64,000 bases of DNA. Origin: Paenibacillus sp. FSL R5-0341. GTDB lineage: Bacteria; Bacillota; Bacilli; Paenibacillales; Paenibacillaceae. The notes beneath the pieces are model-generated. The model ran no database searches, was not told where the DNA came from, and saw only the letters and a program-made list of their open reading frames with translations. The translations under genes were made by a program, and so were the position numbers. The stretch is taken from NCBI RefSeq assembly GCF_037975235.1, contig NZ_CP150241.1, positions 2,108,001 to 2,172,000 of the forward strand. Direction: 5' to 3'. Positions 22,819 to 33,036 of the stretch are shown here, in pieces (position 1 is the stretch's first letter; each line of letters opens with the position of its first letter).

Positions 22819-23982
22819 TTATGAAGATTGTGGTGCTTTATTTCGTGGGGGCAGTGGGCCCAAATACTGATAGTACTGGGTTTCAATTCGTCCGTTGAAC
22901 AATTTGCGACGCTTGTCTGCTTTATGACCGAAATACTCCTCGAAAGCTTTGGTCGATGTGATTGCGAAAAAGGACCATGTTGGCATGTCTAGATAACTGC
23001 GCCCTAATGAGCGGAGCAACTTCTGAACTTCTTTTTCTTCACTCAAACGTTCACCATATGGGGGATTGGTAATGATGACACCATAATCACCCTGTGGTCT
23101 AGCGCGATGAGCGGGCAGGACGCTGACTTCAATTTCTTTAGCGAAGCCAGCACTTTTGATCGCTGCCATAGCAACTTCAATCGCTTCGGGATCAATATCG
23201 CTACCTGAAATCTGTAACGGGATATCGTCACGTACAGCATCGAATGCTTCTTCGCGCGCCTGTTCCCACAATTCTTCAGGAATGACAGCCCAGTCCTCGG
23301 AGTTGAAGGTACGACGAAGTCCTGGTGCAATGTTCCAGCCGATCATAGCGGCTTCAATTAACATTGTGCCTGATCCACAGCATGGATCATAAAAGGGGCG
23401 GGATACATTCCAGCGACTGAGCTGAATAAGAGCTGCAGCAAGTGTTTCTTTGAGTGGTGCTTCGGTGACGAGTTTACGATAACCCCGTTTATGCAGACCT
23501 GGTCCCGTTGTATCCAAAGTAAGCAGGGCGCGATCGTTCAGCAGAATGACCTCAATCACATAACGAGACCCATCCTCTGGGAACCACTCCGTGTCATAAG
23601 TCAGTTTCAGTTTCTCTACGATTGCTTTCTTCACGATCCCTTGTGATGCAGGTACGCTGCTCAACTGAGATTTTTGGGAGCGACCCTCTACAGGAAATTC
23701 GCCGTCAGCAGGAATCCACTCTTCCCATGGAAGTGCTTTGGTGCCTTCAAACAATTCGTCGAATGTTGTAGCAGGGAATTCACCCATTTTGACCAATACC
23801 CGATCCGAACTTCTCAGCCACAGATTACACCGGCAAATATCAATATAATCCCCAGTGAAGAAAACCCGTCCATTGTCGATCGTAACATCCTCATACCCCA
23901 GTTGCTTCAGTTCCCGGGCAACAACAGCCTCGAGTCCCATTGCCGAGGTCGCAATCAATTGCAATTGAGCCATGTGATTCAT
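22819..23982 (-). CDS. THUMP domain class I RNA methyltransferase (RlmL/YpsC-like)
   Basis: 387 residues. A ferredoxin-like and THUMP N-terminus (about 1-165; ATSAMGLEAVVARELKQLG) is followed by a Rossmann methyltransferase with DPCCGSGT (199-206) and the base-flipping motif NPPYG (306-310). This is the layout of the enzymes that make m2G in 23S rRNA (position 2445 in E. coli) with SAM. ATG 23982 follows GGAGTTGAA. Monocistronic with its own terminator. Confidence 0.93.
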   Translation of the reverse strand: MNHMAQLQLIATSAMGLEAVVARELKQLGYEDVTIDNGRVFFTGDYIDICRCNLWLRSSDRVLVKMGEFPATTFDELFEGTKALPWEEWIPADGEFPVEGRSQKSQLSSVPASQGIVKKAIVEKLKLTYDTEWFPEDGSRYVIEVILLNDRALLTLDTTGPGLHKRGYRKLVTEAPLKETLAAALIQLSRWNVSRPFYDPCCGSGTMLIEAAMIGWNIAPGLRRTFNSEDWAVIPEELWEQAREEAFDAVRDDIPLQISGSDIDPEAIEVAMAAIKSAGFAKEIEVSVLPAHRARPQGDYGVIITNPPYGERLSEEKEVQKLLRSLGRSYLDMPTWSFFAITSTKAFEEYFGHKADKRRKLFNGRIETQYYQYLGPLPPRNKAPQSS

Positions 23983-24209
23983 TTCAACTCCATTTCAAGC
24001 TGGAGAAGGAATATCCTTCTCTCTGCTGTATAGTAACGGTGCGGCCTTGCCGCTTTCCGTGAAAAAACTTACAATGAGAAATGCGGTGAACGTATGCAAT
24101 CCTCTCTCGAGATGATGCACCAGTCAACCGCCTGTGTTGATAACAAACATTTATTATAGAACATTGGCATCCATATGGAAAGCAGTCCAAGTGTCCAAGG
24201 AGGATTTTA

Positions 24210-24845
24210 GTGGTGAATCTGACCCCTGATGAATATGTGAATCAATTATTTCAAGAGGATGACCTTTTGCTGAAAGTGAAAGAGGCCATCCGTTCGAACG
24301 GTATGCCGGAAGTTTCGGTTGCTGCGGCGTATGGACGTTTGCTCACGTTTCTAGCCAAGACATCCAAAGCAGAAGCTGCGCTCGAAATCGGCGTGCTGGG
24401 CGGTTACAGCGGGATCTGCATTGCACGCGGATTGCGTGAAAATGGGACCCTGACGTCTCTGGAACTGAAAGAGAAATATGCGGCAATGGCGCGTGGTCAT
24501 CTGGAAGAAGGCGGTTTTGGCGAAAAGGTAGAGTACCGGATTGGCCCGGCGGCAGATAGCCTGGAGCAATTGCAACAGGAAGGTCGCACATTCGATTTCT
24601 TCTTTATTGACGCAGACAAGGAAAATTATCCGGTATATCTCGACTATGCCATCAAGCTGGCTCGGCCAGGTGCTGTCATTGTGGGGGATAACTGTTTCCT
24701 GCGTGGTCGTACACTGAATCCGGACAAGCAGGGTCCGGCCGTTCTTGCGGTTCGTCGCTTCAATGAACAGATGGCAAGTGATCCCCGTCTGGTAACGACC
24801 ATGTTACCGGATTACGATGGGCTCGTGCTTGCTTGGGTGAAGTGA
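24210..24845 (+). CDS. O-methyltransferase (class I, COMT-like)
   Basis: 211 residues. SAM-binding loop EIGVLGGYSGICIA, catechol-type metal/catalysis residues in FFIDADKENYPVYLDYA and GDNCFLRG, typical of family 3 O-methyltransferases that act on catechols or, in bacteria, on wobble uridine (TrmR). GTG 24210 or the next GTG 24213; AAGGAGG lies 6-9 bases upstream. The protein could be either a small-molecule or a tRNA mo5U methyltransferase; in Bacillus the close relative YrrM is TrmR. Context does not decide it. Confidence 0.88.
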   Translation: MVNLTPDEYVNQLFQEDDLLLKVKEAIRSNGMPEVSVAAAYGRLLTFLAKTSKAEAALEIGVLGGYSGICIARGLRENGTLTSLELKEKYAAMARGHLEEGGFGEKVEYRIGPAADSLEQLQQEGRTFDFFFIDADKENYPVYLDYAIKLARPGAVIVGDNCFLRGRTLNPDKQGPAVLAVRRFNEQMASDPRLVTTMLPDYDGLVLAWVK

Positions 24846-24862
24846 GAAGAGGTTGAGGTAAC

Positions 24863-24916
24863 AAAAAGAAGAGACGACACACCTTGAATATCAGGGGCGT
24901 GTCGTCTCTTCTTTTT
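24863..24916. terminator. Shared bidirectional terminator
   Basis: Arms AAAAAGAAGAGACGACAC (24863-24880) and GTGTCGTCTCTTCTTTTT (24899-24916), perfectly paired, between converging genes. Confidence 0.9.
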
Positions 24917-24945
24917 GTCCAGATTTATAAAGGATGAGTGCTTTC

Positions 24946-26154
24946 TTAGACTTCAGGTGTTCCGTACGTTTCGAACCATTTTTTGATGGTGTCAAAATCA
25001 TCACTGAAGGATAGTCCAAGCATCAATAACACACGAGCTTGTTGTGGACTCAGGTTATCGCCGGCAATGATACCTTTTCCACCCCCGTATACACTTCCTG
25101 AACCCGTCCGAGTGGTGGTCACGAAGATTACACCTTCCTCAATGGCTTTGGTACGAGCTTGTCCCATAGCTCTGGAGATACCGCCAGCTCCTGTACCGGA
25201 GGTTACGATGCCTTGTGCGCCGTTGCTCACGAACCCTTCGATGGCTCCGCCTCCAGCTTCTTGATACGAGATCGCAATTTCCACTTTGGCGAGATCAGCT
25301 TTTGTGATTTTACTCAGATCGAATACGGGCTTCGCAGTGCCTTCAGGTTTCAAGGCGCGTGCAGGAGCACGGTAGATTCGAATGTTTTCTTCATCAATAT
25401 ATCCTACGGCACCGAGCATCGGTGTCTCAAACGTATCTGTCCGATAATCATTCGTTTTGCTTACACCACGTGCGAGTTGGATGGTGTCATTCAACATCAG
25501 TACTGTTCCGAATGAAGTGGTACGACCACTGCCTGCAAGTTTGATGGCGTTGTACAGATTGGCTTGAGCGTCAGAGCCGATGACAGTCCATGGACGCATG
25601 GAGCCTGTGATCACGACCGGTTTGTCACTCTGAACCGTCATATCGAGGAAATAGGCGATTTCCTCCATTGTATCTGTACCCGTGGTGACCACAACGCTGT
25701 CATACAGGGCAAGAGCTTTATCTACCGTCTGCGACAAGTCATAGAGATCAGCCATGCTATAGGAGCCTGAGCCTGAATTTCCGAATTGGAGCGTGCTAAC
25801 ATCAGCAATCTTCTGCTTATCCGGTAAGGCGTCTACCATCTCTCCAATGGGAAGCGTACCTGCCTTGTAGTTCTGGAAGCTGGTTGCATCCTCGGATTGA
25901 CCGGCAATCGTTCCGCCAGTTCCGATCACCAATACATTAGGGAGCGCAGATTGCTTGGAGGAGTCTGGTACAGCAGGGATGGAGGTATTGCGAGCTGGAG
26001 TAGTAGATGCTGTCTGAACAGCGCCTGTTGTACCTTTTACCTCCGTGGCTGCGTGCGCAGCGTAGGTTCCGATCGGGGACAACGAGATCGTTAACGCTGT
26101 TAAAGCTGCGGTACTCCATACGGCCCAGGGACGAAGATTGGATGTTTTTCTCAT
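24946..26154 (-). CDS. Secreted L-asparaginase (type II)
   Basis: 402 residues from ATG 26154 (GGAGAGTGCTATTC upstream); a GTG three codons earlier overlaps the spacing region. N-terminal signal peptide: MRKTSNLRPW, hydrophobic core AVWSTAALTALTISL, AHA cleavage site near residue 36. A Thr/Ser/Pro linker of about 35 residues precedes the catalytic domain. Both catalytic triplets are present: GTGGTIAG (Thr about 82) and TTGTDTMEE (Thr-Asp about 160), with ITGSMRP. It releases ammonia from asparagine outside the membrane. No ansR or uptake gene adjacent. Confidence 0.94.
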   Translation of the reverse strand: MRKTSNLRPWAVWSTAALTALTISLSPIGTYAAHAATEVKGTTGAVQTASTTPARNTSIPAVPDSSKQSALPNVLVIGTGGTIAGQSEDATSFQNYKAGTLPIGEMVDALPDKQKIADVSTLQFGNSGSGSYSMADLYDLSQTVDKALALYDSVVVTTGTDTMEEIAYFLDMTVQSDKPVVITGSMRPWTVIGSDAQANLYNAIKLAGSGRTTSFGTVLMLNDTIQLARGVSKTNDYRTDTFETPMLGAVGYIDEENIRIYRAPARALKPEGTAKPVFDLSKITKADLAKVEIAISYQEAGGGAIEGFVSNGAQGIVTSGTGAGGISRAMGQARTKAIEEGVIFVTTTRTGSGSVYGGGKGIIAGDNLSPQQARVLLMLGLSFSDDFDTIKKWFETYGTPEV

Positions 26155-26672
26155 GAATAGCACTCTCCTTCAAGTAAGTGTGATGTTAAGTTTGTTAAGA
26201 AGAATATGTATACCATTTCAAATTGATTGTATTTCATGTTAAGTAATATGACAATTGTAGATATAGATAGAGTAATCGGTTACATTCATAGATATTAGGA
26301 GTATATTGATTATTTATAAGGTAAAATGAAAGAAAATTCATTCTAGCAAAGCTAGAATAGAGATGGAATGAGTAGTTTTGAAGAATAATCAGATGTTTTT
26401 GTGTTAGTTAATATTACATAATGAGGCTTTTGTCCTGATAAAATGAAGCATTTCAAGAGAGGGAATGTTGGATGCGGGTTTATAGCAGAAGTGGACCTTT
26501 CTACAATTAATATTTATCACACAGGCTAGCACAACGAGAGGTAATTAGTAACGTGTAGTAGGTAATGGGTCTCAATTACGTTCCAAAGATTGGTTTCGTT
26601 ATGGAGTTTTGTTTATAATAGGGGTGATTAACATATGTAAATAAATATATAATATTGATTGGAGGAGAAACG
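26155..26672. other. AT-rich divergent intergenic region
   Basis: 518 bp between asparaginase and P450 genes. It holds a perfect small hairpin ATTCTAGC-AAA-GCTAGAAT (26340-26358) without a T run, several AT tracts, and the P450 promoter at its right end. I see no gene. Divergent control elements are likely but not identifiable. Confidence 0.5.
26590..26619 (+). promoter_or_regulatory. Promoter of P450 gene
   Basis: TTGGTT (26590-26595), 18-base spacer, TATAAT (26614-26619), about 54 bases before the start. Confidence 0.6.
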
Positions 26673-27892
<1,220 letters not shown>

Positions 27893-27915
27893 GAATGAAA
27901 TAACAGATGAATAAC

Positions 27916-27958
27916 AAAAGCCGCTCTCAGGCCAATTAGGCGCTGGAAGCGGCTTTTT
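27916..27958 (+). terminator. Terminator after P450 gene
   Basis: AAAAGCCGCT ... AGCGGCTTTTT with a 20-base loop containing a minor GGC/GC stem. Confidence 0.7.
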
Positions 27959-28002
27959 CAGATGGAACGGTGGGATGCATTAGTTAAATAATGGATAAGG
28001 AA

Positions 28003-29235
28003 TCAGGATTCCCGGATTGTAGCAGGTTTTTTGTACAATTTCAATCTGACCCAAACCATATTGAGCAGCAGCAGTCCACCAGAGACGATAAACAGACCTT
28101 CAATCCCAATGAATCCTGCCATAAAACCTCCAATGATCGCTCCAAGCATGTTGCCCAGTGCCAGGGTACTCGTATTAAAACTGAATGCACGGCTAATCAT
28201 GCTATCTGATGTATAGGAACGGATCAGGGCATTGACGCTTGGAAGCAGGCCACCCATGAACACACCCATCATGAAACGAACCATAATGAGTTGCCACACA
28301 GTTTGAACAAATGCCTGCGGGATAAGCATGAGTCCTGTTCCTATGAGTGAGAATGTAAGCACCTTGTGAGGGCCGATCCGGTCACTCAGCTTCCCAAGAA
28401 TCGGAGACATGGCCATATTGGATAGTCCCGTAACTGCACCGACAAGTCCTGCCCAGAAGGCCACATTTACATCCGATGCATGCAATTTCTGCACATACAG
28501 CGGCAAGAGTGACATGGGGCTAATCATCGCAAACTGCAAAAGAAACGTCACAGCAAAGAGTGCGGGCAGTTGAGGTGATTTGTTCAATTCCTTCAGACCG
28601 GACAATACGGATTGTGCCGGCAGTTTGGCTGCTTCTTGACGGTCGAATTTCTCTCTCACCAGGAACATGGCGAGCATGGAAGCGACGAAGATCAGTCCAC
28701 CTGTAATGTAGAAAATGGGGCGGAAGCCTACCGCATCAGCTAGCAATCCACCAATGAGCGGACCCAGGATTGTGCCGGCAACCTGTCCGGATTGACTGAT
28801 TCCCATAGCGAAACCCATGCGGTCCTTCGGTGTGGTACCCGATATCAGTGCAACAGCTGCAGGGTTGAAACCGGAGATGGTACCGTTAAGCAAACGCAAT
28901 AAGAGAAGCTGCCAAGGGTTCTGTGCCAGACCCATAAGGGCAATGACGATGGCCATCCCGAATCCTGAACGCAGCAGCATAACCTTTCGACCATACTTGT
29001 CAGATAACTTGCCCCAGAGCGGTTGGAACAGAAATGAGGTGAGGAAATTGGCTGCAAATATAAATCCGGCCCAGATGCCAATTTCATGTTCGCCAACAAC
29101 GCCAAGATCTCTTGCGAGATAAAGGGACAAAAATGGGGTAATCATGGTCATGCCCGAATTGACCAAAAATTGTCCGAACCAAAGCACAATGAGGTTTACT
29201 TTCCATGTTTTCAAAGTGCTTTCACTTCCTTTCAA
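28003..29235 (-). CDS. MFS drug-efflux type transporter
   Basis: 410 residues, 12 membrane helices. Motif A GKLSDKYGRK after helix 2 and its counterpart GKLSDRIGPHK in the second half, plus ISQSGQVAGTILGPLIGG, the antiporter motif C of helix 5. It belongs to the TetA/YttB-like multidrug antiporters that export lipophilic compounds against protons. Start at 29235 with GAAAGGAAG upstream. Monocistronic; a substrate cannot be assigned. Confidence 0.9.
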   Translation of the reverse strand: MKGSESTLKTWKVNLIVLWFGQFLVNSGMTMITPFLSLYLARDLGVVGEHEIGIWAGFIFAANFLTSFLFQPLWGKLSDKYGRKVMLLRSGFGMAIVIALMGLAQNPWQLLLLRLLNGTISGFNPAAVALISGTTPKDRMGFAMGISQSGQVAGTILGPLIGGLLADAVGFRPIFYITGGLIFVASMLAMFLVREKFDRQEAAKLPAQSVLSGLKELNKSPQLPALFAVTFLLQFAMISPMSLLPLYVQKLHASDVNVAFWAGLVGAVTGLSNMAMSPILGKLSDRIGPHKVLTFSLIGTGLMLIPQAFVQTVWQLIMVRFMMGVFMGGLLPSVNALIRSYTSDSMISRAFSFNTSTLALGNMLGAIIGGFMAGFIGIEGLFIVSGGLLLLNMVWVRLKLYKKPATIRES

Positions 29236-29352
29236 AGATATTTCTGTAATTCTCTAAAAAAACACCATTCTTTCATTATAACATAATTGGCATATGGGGG
29301 ATGGGTGTAAGGAATGTCATAGTATTGTCACGTAGAACGCATCTGCATGTGG

Positions 29353-29381
29353 TTGTTACGGCAGTTTAAAAAGGGCATAAT
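29353..29381 (+). promoter_or_regulatory. Promoter of hemEHY operon
   Basis: TTGTTA (29353-29358), 17-base spacer, CATAAT (29376-29381), 38 bases before the hemE start; the leader is short, with no sign of a riboswitch. Confidence 0.65.
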
Positions 29382-29419
29382 GGTAATTATGAGTCCAAAA
29401 ACTATTGGAGGCTTCTTAT

Positions 29420-30484
29420 ATGAGCTATAATGATCGACTGATTCGGGCAAGTTTCAAACAACAGGTAGACCGTGTTCCGGTATGGTACATGCGTCAGGCT
29501 GGACGTTACGATCCTGAATATCGCAAAATTAAAGAAAAGTACTCCTTGTTAGAGATTTGCCGACAACCCGAGCTGGCGGCTGAAGTTACACTTATGCCGG
29601 TACGTAAACTTGGTGTAGATGCGGCTATTTTGTATTCCGATATTATGAATCCGGTTGCCTCACTGGGCATTGATTTTGACATTGTAAAAAATATTGGACC
29701 GGTCATCGATAATCCGATTCGATCCGCTGCAGATGTGGATCGTTTGCGTCCTATTGACGTAGAAGGAGATCTGTCACATATTCTCGAGACCATTCGAATT
29801 CTGGATAAGGAGCTTGACGTGCCTCTCATTACATTTGCGGGCGCACCTTTCACTATTGCGAGCTATCTGATCGAAGGCCGACCTTCGAAAGGGTATATCC
29901 GCACCAAAACGATGATGTACAGCGAGCCTGAGGTGTGGCATAAGCTGATGCAGAAGCTTGGTGATATGGTTATTACATATGTCCGTGCGCATATTGCGAA
30001 TGGCGGTAAGGCATTCCAGTTGTTTGACAGCTGGGTTGGAGCACTTTCTCCGAAAGACTTCAGAACATATGTGTTGCCTACGATTACTCGTATCTTTACC
30101 GAATTATCGGATTTGAATGTACCGAAGATCTATTTCCCTGGTGTCGCATCTGGCGAATTGTTGCCAGCGTTGCATAATCTGCAAGCCGATGTGATTGGAT
30201 TGGACTGGAGAGTATCGATTTCGGAAGGTCGTGAGCGACTTGGCGGCAAATTTGCCGTGCAGGGTAACCTGGACCCTTATGTGTTGACTGCACCGATGGA
30301 ACTGATCAAGGAGCAAGCCAAAGTGATTATTGATGAAGGAATTAAGGAGCCGGGATATATTTTCAACCTGGGACACGGACTATTTCCTGAAGCATCTCTT
30401 GAAAAGCTCAGAGAACTAACGGCTTATATTCATGAATATTCTGCCGAAGCATTGAAGACTGGGGTGACGGTAACGAATGACTAA
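29420..30484 (+). CDS. hemE: Uroporphyrinogen decarboxylase
   Basis: 354 residues from ATG 29420 (TTGGAGGC upstream). Converts uroporphyrinogen III to coproporphyrinogen III by removing four carboxyl groups. Signatures: PVWYMRQAGRY at the N-terminus, the invariant Asp in LYSDIMNP, and GAPFTIASYLIEG. First gene of a tight haem operon; its stop overlaps hemH by 8 bases, which suggests translational coupling. Confidence 0.97.
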   Translation: MSYNDRLIRASFKQQVDRVPVWYMRQAGRYDPEYRKIKEKYSLLEICRQPELAAEVTLMPVRKLGVDAAILYSDIMNPVASLGIDFDIVKNIGPVIDNPIRSAADVDRLRPIDVEGDLSHILETIRILDKELDVPLITFAGAPFTIASYLIEGRPSKGYIRTKTMMYSEPEVWHKLMQKLGDMVITYVRAHIANGGKAFQLFDSWVGALSPKDFRTYVLPTITRIFTELSDLNVPKIYFPGVASGELLPALHNLQADVIGLDWRVSISEGRERLGGKFAVQGNLDPYVLTAPMELIKEQAKVIIDEGIKEPGYIFNLGHGLFPEASLEKLRELTAYIHEYSAEALKTGVTVTND

Positions 30485-31427
30485 TACGATAGGTGTACTG
30501 GTGATGTCATATGGCACACCAGAAAATTTGGAGAGTGTTGAAGCGTATTACACACATATCCGCAGAGGGCGGCCGCCTGAACCTGAGCAATTAAAGGAAC
30601 TGACGGATCGTTATGAAGCCATTGTTGGTGGTGTATTCCCGCTTCGGGAGAACACGGACAATCAGGTCAAGGCTCTGCAGGAGACGTTAAACCGCGATGA
30701 GCGTGGCACTGATGTGGAATTCCGTTGTTATCAAGGACTGAAGCATGCCTATCCGTTTATTGAGGATGGCGTGGAACAGATGGCGAAGGATGGAATTCAG
30801 ACAGCCATTGGTATTGTACTTGCGCCTCATTTCTCAACGATGAGTGTAGGTAGTTATATCAAACGTGCGCGTGAAAAAGCAGAAGAGCTGGGCGTTCATA
30901 TGTCCTTTATTGAAAGCTATCATCTGCATCCGAAGTTAATTCAGGCTTTGTCTACGCGTGTCAGTGCCAAGTTGGATGCGTTCGAGGAAGCAGGAGCAAA
31001 ACGCGGAGATGTGAAGGTGTTGTTCAGTGCCCACAGTTTGCCAGCACGCATTGTGGAGATGGGTGATCCATACCCGCAACAATTGCTGGAGACTTCGGAA
31101 GTGATTGCCTCACGTGTAGGCATTACCAATTGGCAATTTACTTGGCAAAGTGCTGGACGAACAGCTGAGCCGTGGCTTGGACCGGATATTCTGGATACGT
31201 TACAGGAACTTTCTCGTGAACAGGTAGAGGATGTACTTGTGGCCCCAATCGGGTTCGTCTCCGATCATCTGGAGGTCCTCTATGATCTCGATATTGAGGC
31301 CAAAGCGATTGCCAAAGAGATCGACATGCGCCTGATGCGTATTGATTCTCTTAATAGTGATCCTTTATACATGGAGACATTAAGCGACGTTATTATAAGC
31401 CAATGGCAGCAAGGGTCGGATGAGTAA
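30477..31427 (+). CDS. hemH: Ferrochelatase (coproporphyrin ferrochelatase type)
   Basis: 316 residues. Inserts Fe2+ into the porphyrin ring. [24 protein letters not shown] opens the fold (here split: [10 protein letters not shown] and YYTHIRRG); the metal-site His in [13 protein letters not shown] and Glu in [10 protein letters not shown] are conserved. Monomeric Bacillus type. In Bacillota this enzyme acts on coproporphyrin III (CpfC). It overlaps hemE by 8 bases and hemY by 1 base (TAATG junction), so the three are co-translated. Confidence 0.97.
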   Translation: [316 protein letters not shown]

Positions 31428-32851
31428 TGGGTGACAAGAAACGCCGTGTTGTTGTCGTCGGCGGTGGCCTTACCGGGCTCAGCGCGGCATTTTATATCCG
31501 TAAGCATTACCGGGAAGCGGGCGTTGAACCTGTGATCACTTTGGTCGAGAAAAGCTCGTCCATGGGAGGCATGATCGAGACACTGCATCGGGATGGATTT
31601 GTGATTGAAAAAGGACCGGATTCTTTCCTGGCTCGCAAAACAGCAATGATTGATCTGGCCAAAGAATTGGAGATTGATCATGAGCTGGTCAGTCAGAATC
31701 CGGAGTCGAAGAAAACGTATATCATGCAGCGTGGCAAGCTTCATCCTATGCCAGCAGGACTCGTTCTGGGTATTCCGACAGAACTAAGACCATTCCTGAG
31801 AAGTGGTCTGGTTTCTCCGGCAGGCAAACTGCGGGCGTTGATGGATTTTGTCATCCCGCCGCGTCGTACAACAGAGGATGAATCGCTCGGTTATATGATT
31901 GAGCGTCGTCTTGGAGCAGAAGTGCTGGAGAATCTGACGGAACCGTTGCTCGCGGGAATCTATGCGGGTGACATGCGGCGATTGAGCCTCCAGGCTACTT
32001 TCCCGCAGTTCGGAGAAGTAGAGCGCGATTACGGCAGCTTGATTCGGGGCATGATGACTGGTCGCAAACCGGCTGAGACGCATACCGGAACGAAACGAAG
32101 CGCATTTCTGAACTTTCGTCAGGGACTGCAGAGCCTTGTTCACGCCCTCGTACATGAACTGCAGGATGTGGATCAACGTCTGAACACCGCTGTCAAGTCG
32201 CTGCAACGACTTGACGGAGCGGAGACTAGATACCATGTTGAGCTGGAGAATGGTGAACAGCTAGAAGCGGATGATGTCGTGGTTACTGTACCGACGTATG
32301 TCGCGTCGGAGCTGCTGAAGCCTCACGTGGACACAGCGGCACTGGATGCGATTAACTATGTGTCTGTAGCCAATGTGGTGCTTGCTTTTGAGAAAAAAGA
32401 GGTCGAGCATGTATTCGACGGATCGGGTTTCCTTGTTCCGCGGAAAGAGGGGCGTAATATTACGGCTTGCACGTGGACATCGACGAAATGGCTGCATACC
32501 AGTCCCGATGATAAAGTACTGCTTCGCTGTTATGTTGGTCGCTCCGGTGACGAACAGAACGTAGAACTGCCGGATGAAGCGCTCACGGATCTGGTTCTCA
32601 AGGATCTGAGAGAGACCATGGGCATCGAAGCGGTACCGATCTTCTCCGAGATTACACGGCTTCGCAAATCGATGCCACAGTATCCGGTGGGGCACCTCCA
32701 ACATATTGCCGCGCTTCGTGAGGAGCTTGGCAGCAAATTACCGGGCGTATACATTGCGGGTGCCGGTTATGAGGGTGTAGGTTTGCCTGATTGCATCAGA
32801 CAAGCGAAGGAAATGTCTGTTCAGGCTACTAAGGAGTTTTCAGTAGAATAA
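31427..32851 (+). CDS. hemY: Protoporphyrinogen/coproporphyrinogen III oxidase
   Basis: 474 residues. FAD-binding GGGLTGLSAAFYIRKH at the N-terminus, EKSSSMGGMIET, and the C-terminal GxGY..GVGLPDCIRQAK (YIAGAGYEGVGLPDC) that closes over FAD. In Bacillota it oxidises coproporphyrinogen III to coproporphyrin III (CgoX) before iron insertion. The final enzyme of this route, ChdC/HemQ, is not in the window. Ends with a terminator, closing the hemEHY operon. Confidence 0.96.
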   Translation: MGDKKRRVVVVGGGLTGLSAAFYIRKHYREAGVEPVITLVEKSSSMGGMIETLHRDGFVIEKGPDSFLARKTAMIDLAKELEIDHELVSQNPESKKTYIMQRGKLHPMPAGLVLGIPTELRPFLRSGLVSPAGKLRALMDFVIPPRRTTEDESLGYMIERRLGAEVLENLTEPLLAGIYAGDMRRLSLQATFPQFGEVERDYGSLIRGMMTGRKPAETHTGTKRSAFLNFRQGLQSLVHALVHELQDVDQRLNTAVKSLQRLDGAETRYHVELENGEQLEADDVVVTVPTYVASELLKPHVDTAALDAINYVSVANVVLAFEKKEVEHVFDGSGFLVPRKEGRNITACTWTSTKWLHTSPDDKVLLRCYVGRSGDEQNVELPDEALTDLVLKDLRETMGIEAVPIFSEITRLRKSMPQYPVGHLQHIAALREELGSKLPGVYIAGAGYEGVGLPDCIRQAKEMSVQATKEFSVE

Positions 32852-32863
32852 ATGCAGCAAGAG

Positions 32864-32909
32864 AGCTGTCTCAAACGTAGATTTATCTACAGAAGAGACG
32901 GCTTTTTTT
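32864..32909 (+). terminator. Terminator of hemEHY operon
   Basis: AGCTGTCTC ... GAGACGGCT (one G-U pair) with an inner TAGAT/ATCTA stem, followed by T7. Confidence 0.8.
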
Positions 32910-32991
32910 ACATGAATATCTGGAAGTTAATCGAGTTAATACCCTTCCAATCGATACAGTTCCAAGGAATGATGGAAATCCAGAATATGCC

Positions 32992-33000
32992 TGATATAAT
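32992..33000 (+). promoter_or_regulatory. Extended -10 promoter of capA-type gene
   Basis: TGATATAAT (TG-n-TATAAT) at 32992-33000; no clear -35, as usual for extended -10 promoters. Confidence 0.5.
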
Positions 33001-33036
33001 GGTATGTATGGCTGTGAAGAAGAAGAGGAGTTGCTT

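Noticed and set aside
29290..29420. Haem- or cobalamin-responsive riboswitch before hemE
   Set aside because: The promoter at 29353-29381 leaves a leader of about 30 nt, too short for a riboswitch.
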